Part shown: piece by piece, positions 1 to 5,622 of the stretch
Numbering within the stretch: the first letter of the stretch is position 1
Layout: every line of letters begins with the position of its first letter
Source of the DNA: Rhizobium sp. LCM 4573
GTDB lineage: Bacteria > Pseudomonadota > Alphaproteobacteria > Rhizobiales > Rhizobiaceae
Assembly: GCF_001854865.1 (NCBI RefSeq)
Contig: NZ_MDDW01000028.1
Location: 431,936 to 438,021 of the forward strand
Direction: 5' to 3'
DNA length: 6,086 nt
Made by a program: the position numbers and the translations under genes
The notes under the pieces: generated by a model
Databases searched by the model: none
Seen by the model: the letters and a program-made list of their open reading frames with translations, nothing else
Told to the model about the DNA's origin: nothing

Positions 1-219
1 CTGCAGCGGGGTGTCGAGCGGCAGTACCGAAAGAACGGCCTGCATGGCGCGAGCGGCCGGGACGTTGTCGATCCTGAGCAGCTTGCCAAGGGCGGTCTGG
101 CGCGCGACGGACTCCGCCGGGAAGTTCGTGTCCACCAGCGCCAGCGTATCTCCGTGCCCCATGGAGCGAAGCGCGTGCAATACGTCTGCGTTCAATGCCG
201 GATCGATGTTCTTGAGCAT
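1..219 (-). CDS. RbsD/FucU-family sugar mutarotase, N-terminal part (truncated by window edge)
   Basis: Reading the minus strand from ATG at 219-217 gives 73 codons open to the left edge, beginning MLKNIDPALNADVLHALRSM and continuing GHGDTLALVDTNFPAES. The N-terminal 'MLK.I.P.L..(D/E)(V/L)L..L..MGHGD' with a following D..FP is the hallmark of the RbsD/FucU family, cytoplasmic enzymes that interconvert pyranose/furanose forms or anomers of sugars such as ribose and fucose. His22 and Asp30 correspond to conserved family residues. Family members are about 130-150 residues, so roughly half is present. A strong Shine-Dalgarno GGGAGG (minus strand, 230-225) lies 5 nt before the ATG and supports the start. 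The gene is divergent from the aminotransferase, so it probably begins or belongs to a sugar-utilisation unit to the left. RbsD and FucU cannot be told apart from this half, so no symbol is given. Confidence 0.85.
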   Translation of the reverse strand, partial: MLKNIDPALNADVLHALRSMGHGDTLALVDTNFPAESVARQTALGKLLRIDNVPAARAMQAVLSVLPLDTPLQ

Positions 220-411
220 GTATTCCTCCCGGATCGTGCCATCGTTTGCTCGAATTGAGTCGGCAGAAAACTGTCTTCAATTTCTCGCTCTGGCAAGCGA
301 ACGCATTGGCTGTTTTCGCAATTCCGAAGGCAAAAACGCTGCACACTTTTGCTGAAATTGCTCTGGTGGCATAGTGCAGCATACAGGCGAAAAAATCGCC
401 GGCAGGCCAAT

Positions 412-430
412 AGGTCAGTATTGCTGACCT
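412..430. promoter_or_regulatory. Candidate operator: perfect 7+7 bp palindrome
   Basis: AGGTCAGTATTGCTGACCT has perfect 7-bp arms around a 5-nt spacer and lies 55 nt upstream of the aminotransferase start. Size and symmetry fit a dimeric repressor or activator site. The half-site AGGTCA recurs as a direct repeat at 451-456. The regulator is not identifiable from this window. Confidence 0.45.
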
Positions 431-433
431 GTC

Positions 434-455
434 GATCTTTCTGTAAAGAAAGGTC
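434..455. repeat. Imperfect inverted repeat in the aminotransferase leader
   Basis: Arms GATCTTTC (434-441) and GAAAGGTC (448-455) surround the 6-nt spacer TGTAAA; 7 of 8 positions pair, and the remaining one could be a G-U pair in RNA. It lies between the palindrome at 412-430 and the Shine-Dalgarno at 472-477, so it could be a second protein-binding site or a small leader hairpin. Confidence 0.3.
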
Positions 456-484
456 ATACAAAATTGAAATAAGAGGAAACATCC

Positions 485-1711
485 GTGCTTGATTGGGAAC
501 ATATCTTTGCGACGCGCTCCAGCCGCATGCGTGCGTCCGAAATCCGTGAGCTTCTGAAGCTGCTCGAGCGGCCCGACATCATCTCCTTCGCCGGCGGCAT
601 TCCCGACCCGGCGCTGTTTCCCGATCAGGAATTCAAGCAAGCCTATTCGGATATCTTTTCCGGCGCCCAGGTGAATGCCGCGCTTCAGTATTCCGTCAGC
701 GAAGGTTACAAGCCGCTGCGCGAATGGCTGGTCGGCGAAATGGCGAAGATCGGCATTCCTTGCGCCGTCGAAAACGTCTTCATCACCTCCGGCTCGCAGC
801 AGGCGCTCGACTATCTCGGCAAGCTCTTCCTGTCGCCGAAGGACACCGCTCTCGTCACCTGGCCGACCTATCTCGGCGCGCTGCAGGCCTTCAACGCCTA
901 TGAGCCGACCTATGACCAGCTTTCCTTCGGCAACCGCACGCCGGCGGCCTATCAGGAGGCTGCGGCCAAAGCGGGCGGTGCGGTGAAATTCGCTTATCTG
1001 TCGGCCGATTTCGCCAATCCGACCGGCGAGACGGTGGACCGGGCAGGGCGCGAAAAGCTGCTCGGCCTCGCCGACGAACTCGACATCGCCGTCATCGAAG
1101 ATGCCGCCTACCAATCGCTGCGCTACGATGGGGACGCGGTCCCGCCGATCCTGGCGCTCGATATCGCCCGCAAGGGCGGCATCGAGAACACCCGAACCAT
1201 CTATTGCGGCAGCTTCTCCAAGACGCTCGCTCCCGGCCTTCGCGTCGGCTTCGTGGTCGCCGCCATGCCGGTCATCCGCAAGCTGGTACTGATGAAGCAG
1301 GCTGCCGATCTGCATTCCTCGACGATCAACCAGATCGCCATCGAGCATGTCGCTTCCCGCGGTTTCGACGCGCAGGTTTCCAAGATCAAGGCGGCTTACA
1401 GCAAGCGCCGTGACGCCATGCTCGCGGCGCTCGCCAAGTACATGCCCAAGGGCACGAGCTGGACGAAGCCCGAAGGCGGCATGTTCATCTGGGTCACTGT
1501 CCCGGCAGGCCTTGACGGCGCCGAGCTTCTCGCCCGCTCGATCGAAACCGAGAAGGTCGCTTTCGTGCCGGGCCAGGCCTTCTTCGCCGATCGCTCGGGC
1601 GCGAATACCCTGCGGCTCTCCTTCTCCTGCGCGGACGAGGCGATGATCGAGGAAGGCATCCAGCGTCTCGGCCGCCTCATCGGCAACGCGCTTTCCGCGG
1701 CCGCCGCCTGA
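485..1711 (+). CDS. PLP-dependent aminotransferase, class I/II (LysN / 2-aminoadipate aminotransferase-like)
   Basis: The 408-residue cytoplasmic protein is a fold-type I PLP enzyme. Visible landmarks are the N-terminal SFAGGIPDPALFP (34-46), characteristic of LysN-type and MocR-related aminotransferases; the cofactor phosphate-binding GSQQA (103-107); the NPTG segment with Asn178; Asp206 in IEDAAY, which contacts the pyridine nitrogen; Lys246 in SFSKTLAPGLRVGF, the Schiff-base lysine; and Arg377 in LRLSF, which binds the substrate carboxylate. All expected catalytic residues are present and the length is normal. There is no N-terminal helix-turn-helix, so it is not a MocR regulator. The start is GTG at 485, preceded by AGAGGA (472-477) at 7 nt; starting at Met15 would remove a conserved N-terminal segment (RMRASEIRELL). 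Members act on aromatic, branched-chain, aminoadipate and other amino donors, so the substrate here is unknown. A terminator follows, making it probably monocistronic and transcribed separately from the transporter. Confidence 0.92.
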   Translation: MLDWEHIFATRSSRMRASEIRELLKLLERPDIISFAGGIPDPALFPDQEFKQAYSDIFSGAQVNAALQYSVSEGYKPLREWLVGEMAKIGIPCAVENVFITSGSQQALDYLGKLFLSPKDTALVTWPTYLGALQAFNAYEPTYDQLSFGNRTPAAYQEAAAKAGGAVKFAYLSADFANPTGETVDRAGREKLLGLADELDIAVIEDAAYQSLRYDGDAVPPILALDIARKGGIENTRTIYCGSFSKTLAPGLRVGFVVAAMPVIRKLVLMKQAADLHSSTINQIAIEHVASRGFDAQVSKIKAAYSKRRDAMLAALAKYMPKGTSWTKPEGGMFIWVTVPAGLDGAELLARSIETEKVAFVPGQAFFADRSGANTLRLSFSCADEAMIEEGIQRLGRLIGNALSAAAA

Positions 1712-1731
1712 TCAGGCTATCCGCCAAGTCG

Positions 1732-1765
1732 AAGCCCTGTCTCCACTCGGTGACGGGGCTTTTTT
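1732..1765 (+). terminator. Rho-independent terminator after the aminotransferase gene
   Basis: Arms AAGCCCTGTC (1732-1741) and GACGGGGCTT (1752-1761) form a 10-bp stem with one G-U pair and a 10-nt loop, running into TTTTTT (1760-1765). It begins 20 nt after the aminotransferase stop codon. It separates the aminotransferase transcript from the transporter operon. Confidence 0.85.
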
Positions 1766-1799
1766 ATTGCGGATAGTCTTTCTGTGGTGCTGATGGCAT

Positions 1800-1817
1800 C
1801 TGTCACATACCTGTCAG
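1800..1817 (+). promoter_or_regulatory. Pho box (PhoB-binding site) upstream of the ABC-transporter operon
   Basis: CTGTCACATACCTGTCAG is two 7-mers in direct repeat with 11-bp periodicity, matching the PhoB consensus CTGTCAT-N4-CTGTCAT at 12 of 14 specified positions; only the last base of each half differs. PhoB is the response regulator of phosphate starvation and binds such repeats in place of a -35 element. The site is 45 nt upstream of the binding-protein ATG and downstream of the preceding terminator, which is where an activator site for this operon should be. The sequence match is direct; actual PhoB control is inferred. Confidence 0.72.
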
Positions 1818-1827
1818 ATCGATCGTG

Positions 1828-1833
1828 TTTAAG
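1828..1833 (+). promoter_or_regulatory. Candidate -10 element of the PhoB-type promoter
   Basis: TTTAAG matches TATAAT at 4 of 6 positions and starts 10 bp after the end of the Pho box, the spacing typical of PhoB-activated sigma-70 promoters. Transcription would begin near 1840, leaving a leader of about 20 nt containing the Shine-Dalgarno at 1847-1853. There is no good -35 hexamer, as expected for an activator-dependent promoter. The hexamer alone is weak evidence. Confidence 0.4.
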
Positions 1834-1861
1834 CGGTTATCCATTCAGAAGGACTGCTCAG

Positions 1862-2845
1862 ATGAAAAAGCTTCTCTCCGCCTTCACCGCGCTCGTCGCG
1901 CTCGGCCTTGTCGCCGGTGCAGCTAACGCCGCCGACCTCGTGCTCTATACCAGCCAGCCGAACGAGGATGCCCAGGCGACCGTCGATGGCTTCAAGGCCG
2001 CCAACCCGGATATCGACGTCGAATGGGTTCGCGACGGCACGCCGCAGATCATGGCGAAGCTGAATGCGGAGATCCAGGCCGGCAATCCGATGGCGGACGT
2101 TCTGCTGATCGCCGATACCGTCACGCTGGAGCGCATGAAGCAGGCTGGCCAGCTTCTCGCCTACATGTCGCCGGAAGCCGCCAATTTCGACGCGGCGCTC
2201 TACGATGCGGATGGCTATTATTACTCCACCAAGCTCATCACCACCGGCATCATGTACAACACCCAGGCCGGCATGAAGCCGACGAGCTGGGCCGATCTCG
2301 CCAAGCCGGAAGCCAAGGGCCTGGTTGCCATGCCGAGCCCGCTCGCCTCTGGCGCCGCGCTCATCCACGCCCAGACGCTTGCCGGGGTCGACGGCCTCGG
2401 CTGGGACTATTACAAGCAGCTCAAGGATAACGGCGCTGTCGCCGCCGGCGGCAATGGCGGCGTGTTGAAGGCGGTCGCATCGGGCGAGAAGGCCTATGGC
2501 GTGGTCGTCGACTACCTGCCGATCCGCGAGAAGGCGAAGGGCGCGCCGGTGGAATTCGTCTTCCCGACGGAGGGGGTCTCGGCCGTCACCGAGCCCGCCG
2601 CGATCCTTTCCTCCACCAAGCATGCCGATGCCGCCAAGAAGTTCATCGACTATCTGCTGTCGGAAAACGGCCAGAAGATCGCCGCCAAGCTCGGCTACAT
2701 CCCGGCGCGCAACGGCATCGACCTGCCGGCCGGCTATCCCGCCCGCGAAAAGATCAAGGTGCTGCCGATCAATGCGGCCGAAGCTCTCAAGGCTTCCGAG
2801 GAGGATGTGAAGACCTTTTCGGATATCTTCGGCATCAAGGGCTGA
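1862..2845 (+). CDS. Periplasmic solute-binding protein of an Fbp/Afu-type ABC importer
   Basis: The 327-residue precursor begins MKKLLSAFTALVALGLVAGA, a clear Sec signal peptide with likely cleavage after ANA (residue 23), giving a periplasmic protein starting ADLVLYTSQPNEDAQATVDG. The opening 'LVLYTSQ...' and the following F-K-AANPDIDVEWVRDGT, ADVLLIADTVTLERM (78-92) and TEPAAILSSTKHADAAKKFI (243-262) are typical of cluster-D/type II binding proteins of the iron(III)/thiamine/sugar-phosphate/phosphonate group. The start at 1862 is chosen over a GTG 78 nt upstream because it directly begins the signal peptide and follows AGAAGGA (1847-1853) at 8 nt; the upstream start would also swallow the promoter. 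By eye the C-terminal lobe has Asp217-Tyr218 but no adjacent tyrosine pair there, unlike ferric-binding FbpA. First gene of the operon and the likely specificity determinant. Phosphorus-containing ligand is inferred from the Pho box; iron or another ligand is not excluded. Confidence 0.9.
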   Translation: MKKLLSAFTALVALGLVAGAANAADLVLYTSQPNEDAQATVDGFKAANPDIDVEWVRDGTPQIMAKLNAEIQAGNPMADVLLIADTVTLERMKQAGQLLAYMSPEAANFDAALYDADGYYYSTKLITTGIMYNTQAGMKPTSWADLAKPEAKGLVAMPSPLASGAALIHAQTLAGVDGLGWDYYKQLKDNGAVAAGGNGGVLKAVASGEKAYGVVVDYLPIREKAKGAPVEFVFPTEGVSAVTEPAAILSSTKHADAAKKFIDYLLSENGQKIAAKLGYIPARNGIDLPAGYPAREKIKVLPINAAEALKASEEDVKTFSDIFGIKG

Positions 2846-2857
2846 TATAGAGAGCGC

Positions 2858-4552
2858 ATGACGCGATCCGGAAATCCGAGAAACAGCCAGCCGCGCTGGC
2901 TGTTTCCTTTTGTCGTCACCGTCGTCTTCTTCCTGAGCGTGCTGCCGCTCGGCAGGCTGGCGGCGACCGGGCTTGCTTCGGCCTTTGAAGGCGGGGCTGC
3001 GAAGCTGCTATCCGATCCGGCGCTCTGGCGGTCGGTCTACGATACGCTCGCCACGTCCTTTCTCGGGATGATCGCCGCGGTGATCCTGGGCGGCGGTTTC
3101 GCGCTCTTGCTGACGCTCTTCGACATTCGCGCCAAGGCGCTGCTCGGCTTCCTCTTCATGCTGCCGATGATGATCCCGCCGCAGGTGACGGCGCTCTCCT
3201 GGATCGGCATGACGGGGCCTTCGAGCGCGCTTCTGAAAGCGCTGGGTTTGGCGCCGCCGCTTGGAAGCCCGCAGCCGCTCTATTCGATCGGCGGCATTGC
3301 GCTGCTCTTTGGTGTGCAGCATGCACCGCTCGTCTATCTCTCGCTGAGGGCAGGGCTGTTGGCTCTGCCGCGCGATGCGGTGGAGGCGGCACGGCTCTCC
3401 GGCGCATCCTCGCGCCGGGTGCTCACCGATATCATTCTGCCGCTGTCGCTGCCGGGGCTTGTGGCCGGCGCGGCGATCGCCTTCGTCTCGGGCGTCGGCA
3501 ATTTCGGCATTCCGGCGATCCTCGGCATCCCGGCTTCGATCTATACGCTGCCGGTGCTGATCTATTCGAAATTCGCAAGCTTCGGCCCCGGCACTTTCGG
3601 CGACGTCTCGCTCATCTCGGCCCTGATCGCGATCATTTCGATCATCGGCCTTTCCGTGGAAAGCCGCGTTCTCAAGGGGAGGGATTATCGCGTCATCGGC
3701 CTTTCCGGGCAGGTTGCGGTTTTCCGGCTGGGCGGCTGGCGGGTGTTCGCCGAAGCGCTGCTCTGGCTCGTCATCCTGTTGATCCTGGTGATGCCGCTGA
3801 CGGCGCTCGTCGCCAGTTCGCTTGCGCCAGCCTATGGCGTGCCGCTGAGCGCCAAGACCGCGACCATCCATGCTTACGAGGAAATCCTCTTCCGCCAGGC
3901 GGTGACGCGCACCGCCTTCGCAAATTCCATTTTCCTTTCGGTTACCACGGCCTTCGGCCTCCTGGCGGTGACGGTGCTGACCGGCTATTTCCTCGTGCGG
4001 ACGAAGAGCAGGCTTGCAGGCCTCATCACCGCGCTGGCGGAAATTCCCTATGCGCTTCCGGGCATCGTGCTGGCAGTCGCCTTCATCCTGCTCTTTGCCG
4101 CACCGCTCCCGATCCTCCGCATCTCGATCTACGGCACGATCTGGATCATCCTGATCGCCTATTTCTCGAGTTTCTTCGCCGTCAGCCTGAAGTCGGTGGT
4201 CAGCGCCTTTCGCCAGCTCGATCCCTCGCTGGAAGAGGCCGCACGGCTTTCCGGCGCCGGCTTTGGACGAAGGCTTGCGGATATCCTCGTGCCGCTGGTG
4301 GCGCCCGCCGCCGGCGCTTCGGTGATCCTCGTCTTCCTGATCGCCTGCAACGAACTGACTGTATCCGCGCTGCTCTGGTCGGCGGGCACCCAGACGCTCG
4401 GAGTGGCGATCTACAATCTCGATGACAGCGGCAGTTTCAATCTCGCCTCCGCTCTGTCCGTCCTCGTGGTGGTCATGGTCATTGCCATGATGATCGCGCT
4501 GGAACTGATGGCGAAACGACTGCCGAAGGGAGTGGTGCCTTGGCGAAGCTGA
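2858..4552 (+). CDS. ABC importer permease, fused double-domain (FbpB/AfuB/PhnU2-like)
   Basis: The 564-residue inner-membrane protein contains two tandem binding-protein-dependent transport domains and about 12 hydrophobic segments (roughly 14-36, 63-88, 93-116, 143-163, 194-225, 250-268, 299-320, 355-379, 386-412, 426-447, 480-508 and 530-550). Each half carries the EAA loop that contacts the ATPase: AVEAARLSGASSRRVLTDII with LP at 174-195, and LEEAARLSGAGFGRRLADIL with VP at 458-479. One polypeptide therefore supplies the whole transmembrane channel, as in iron(III)-type permeases and in the family annotated as putative 2-aminoethylphosphonate permease (TIGR03262), which is of similar length. 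The ATG at 2858 lies 12 nt after the binding-protein stop; the Shine-Dalgarno is weak (GAGAG at 2850-2854, only 3 nt away), so coupling to upstream translation is plausible. No later start keeps the first membrane helix. Its first codons contain a terminator-like hairpin. Confidence 0.92.
   Translation: MTRSGNPRNSQPRWLFPFVVTVVFFLSVLPLGRLAATGLASAFEGGAAKLLSDPALWRSVYDTLATSFLGMIAAVILGGGFALLLTLFDIRAKALLGFLFMLPMMIPPQVTALSWIGMTGPSSALLKALGLAPPLGSPQPLYSIGGIALLFGVQHAPLVYLSLRAGLLALPRDAVEAARLSGASSRRVLTDIILPLSLPGLVAGAAIAFVSGVGNFGIPAILGIPASIYTLPVLIYSKFASFGPGTFGDVSLISALIAIISIIGLSVESRVLKGRDYRVIGLSGQVAVFRLGGWRVFAEALLWLVILLILVMPLTALVASSLAPAYGVPLSAKTATIHAYEEILFRQAVTRTAFANSIFLSVTTAFGLLAVTVLTGYFLVRTKSRLAGLITALAEIPYALPGIVLAVAFILLFAAPLPILRISIYGTIWIILIAYFSSFFAVSLKSVVSAFRQLDPSLEEAARLSGAGFGRRLADILVPLVAPAAGASVILVFLIACNELTVSALLWSAGTQTLGVAIYNLDDSGSFNLASALSVLVVVMVIAMMIALELMAKRLPKGVVPWRS
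2880..2911 (+). terminator. Terminator-like hairpin inside the 5' end of the permease gene (possible attenuator)
   Basis: Arms GAAACAGCCAGC (2880-2891) and GCTGGCTGTTTC (2895-2906) are perfect 12-bp complements around the 3-nt loop CGC. Counting only the GC-rich 8-bp core, the stem is followed by TTTCCTTTT (2903-2911), a typical U-rich termination tract. It overlaps permease codons 8-18, beginning 20 nt after the ATG. It could cause partial termination after the binding-protein gene, or stabilise the upstream mRNA, giving more binding protein than permease. The structure is directly visible; the function is inferred. Confidence 0.6.
4528..4532 (+). promoter_or_regulatory. Ribosome binding site that sets the TTG start of the ATPase gene
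   Basis: GGGAG lies inside the end of the permease gene, 7 nt before the TTG at 4540. Nearby GTG and ATG triplets (4532, 4535, 4508) are in other frames, so the ribosome site and frame point to TTG. Confidence 0.6.
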
Positions 4553-5568
4553 TCCTCAATCGTGTCTCCAAGGCCTTCGGTTTGGGAAAGCCCGCCGTGA
4601 ACGACCTGTCGCTGACCGTGCGCGAAGGCGGGTTTCTGGCGCTGCTCGGTCCGTCTGGCTGCGGCAAGACGACGGTGCTGCGGATGATCGCCGGTTTCGA
4701 GCAGCCGACCGATGGCTCCATACTGCTCGGCGAGCGGGTGCTCGCGGATGCCGGAGCGATGGTTCCGCCGGAGAGCCGCAACATGGCGATGGTCTTCCAG
4801 TCCTATGCGCTCTGGCCGCATATGAGCGTCGCCGACAATGTAGGCTATCCCCTCAAGGTGCGCGGCATTTCCGGTGAGACGCGGCGCAGGAAGATCGGCG
4901 AGGCGCTTGCCGCCGTTCGCCTGGAAAGCTTCGGGGACCGCCGGCCGGCCGACCTTTCCGGTGGCCAGCGGCAGCGCGTGGCGCTGGCGCGCTGCCTGGT
5001 GACCGAACCGGATGTCGTGCTTCTGGACGAGCCGCTCGCCAATCTCGACCGGCATCTGCGCCAGGAGATGGAGGAGACCTTCCGGGAATTCCACGCCCGC
5101 TCGGGTGCGACGATGATCTACGTTACCCATGACCAGGGCGAGGCGATGGCGCTTGCCACCGATGTCGCCGTCATGTCGGAAGGACGGCTGCTGCAGGTCG
5201 CTTCGCCGGAGGAGATTTACGCGCGGCCGGAAGGCCGCCTTGTCGGCGGGCTCGTGGGGCAGGGTGCCATCCTATCGCTGCCATCACCAGTCGGGGACAA
5301 TCGGTTGCTCGATTGGCACGCGCTCCAGCCGCTTCTTGCGAGCATCGATCCGGCTGCGCCGAGAATCGATATCCTCGTGAGGCCGCAGGATATCGCCTTC
5401 GCGGGCGGGGGGATCGAGGCACGTGTCGTCTCTGTGCTGTTCGAAGGAGAGCGCTACGCCTTGCGGCTCGTTCTGCCGGATGGGCAGATGCTCCGGGCGT
5501 TCAGCCGCGATCCGGTAAAGGCCGGCGATGTCCTGCCGATCGTCATCCGCTCCGCCTGGAGATTGTAG
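4540..5568 (+). CDS. ABC importer ATP-binding protein (FbpC/PotA-type, with TOBE domain)
   Basis: The 342-residue cytoplasmic ATPase powers the importer. All nucleotide-binding motifs are intact: Walker A GPSGCGKTT (37-45), Q-loop Gln87, signature LSGGQRQ (139-145), Walker B VVLLDEP (159-165), D-loop LANLD (166-170) and switch His197. After the nucleotide-binding domain, residues from about 240 to the end form a TOBE-like regulatory domain with RPQDIAF (281-287), as in iron(III), polyamine and phosphonate importers. The start is TTG at 4540, overlapping the permease gene by 13 nt, so translation is likely coupled. Only one ATPase gene is present, expected to work as a homodimer under the single double-domain permease. 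The sequence identifies the CUT1/Fe3+/polyamine-like ATPase group but not the substrate. Confidence 0.93.
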   Translation: MAKLILNRVSKAFGLGKPAVNDLSLTVREGGFLALLGPSGCGKTTVLRMIAGFEQPTDGSILLGERVLADAGAMVPPESRNMAMVFQSYALWPHMSVADNVGYPLKVRGISGETRRRKIGEALAAVRLESFGDRRPADLSGGQRQRVALARCLVTEPDVVLLDEPLANLDRHLRQEMEETFREFHARSGATMIYVTHDQGEAMALATDVAVMSEGRLLQVASPEEIYARPEGRLVGGLVGQGAILSLPSPVGDNRLLDWHALQPLLASIDPAAPRIDILVRPQDIAFAGGGIEARVVSVLFEGERYALRLVLPDGQMLRAFSRDPVKAGDVLPIVIRSAWRL

Positions 5569-5606
5569 CCAGCTTCGGCCCGCGTGGTTATGGTGCCGTC
5601 GAAAAC

Positions 5607-5612
5607 AGGAGG
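5607..5612 (+). promoter_or_regulatory. Ribosome binding site of the EEP-family gene
   Basis: AGGAGG is a perfect Shine-Dalgarno 10 nt before the ATG at 5623. It favours that start over an in-frame ATG at 5590 and GTG at 5593, which lie upstream of it. Confidence 0.65.
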
Positions 5613-5622
5613 ATTCCGCTTC

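Larger units (their letters stand above)
220..484. promoter_or_regulatory. Divergent intergenic region with several inverted repeats
   Basis: This 265-nt stretch separates two divergent genes and is clearly richer in A+T than the flanking coding DNA, so it must hold both promoters. I see no convincing -35/-10 pair for either direction. Inverted repeats seen by eye are TTCG-N6-CGAA (315-328, 12 of 14 positions symmetric), GGCGA-A5-TCGCC (386-400), AGGTCAG-N5-CTGACCT (412-430), and an imperfect one at 434-455. Short open frames crossing this region have no supporting start signal or recognisable protein and are not called. Confidence 0.6.

Noticed and set aside
429..447. Possible second Pho box before the aminotransferase (CTGTCGA...CTGTAAA)
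   Set aside because: The two units are 12 bp apart rather than 11 and each deviates at two or more positions from CTGTCAT, so the match is too weak.
192..482. 96-codon open frame on the minus strand across the intergenic region
   Set aside because: It overlaps the mutarotase start in another frame, has no recognisable protein features, and covers the probable promoters.
1784..1861. Upstream GTG start extending the binding protein by 26 residues
   Set aside because: The extension would precede a perfectly placed signal peptide, overlap the Pho box and -10 region, and lacks a Shine-Dalgarno; ATG at 1862 has one at proper distance.
1829..2623. Long open frame on the minus strand opposite the binding-protein gene
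   Set aside because: It is antisense to a clearly coding gene with signal peptide and family motifs; its translation is rich in Arg/Gly/Asp without recognisable domains, as expected from GC-biased codons read backwards.
3008..3871. 287-codon open frame on the minus strand opposite the permease gene
   Set aside because: The product is a low-complexity Arg/Gln/Glu-rich sequence, a mirror of hydrophobic permease codons, with no ribosome site or family features.
5590..5622. Alternative upstream start (ATG at 5590) for the EEP-family gene
   Set aside because: It lies upstream of the strong AGGAGG at 5607-5612, and the EEP beta-strand motif begins just after the Met at 5623, so the longer form is unlikely.
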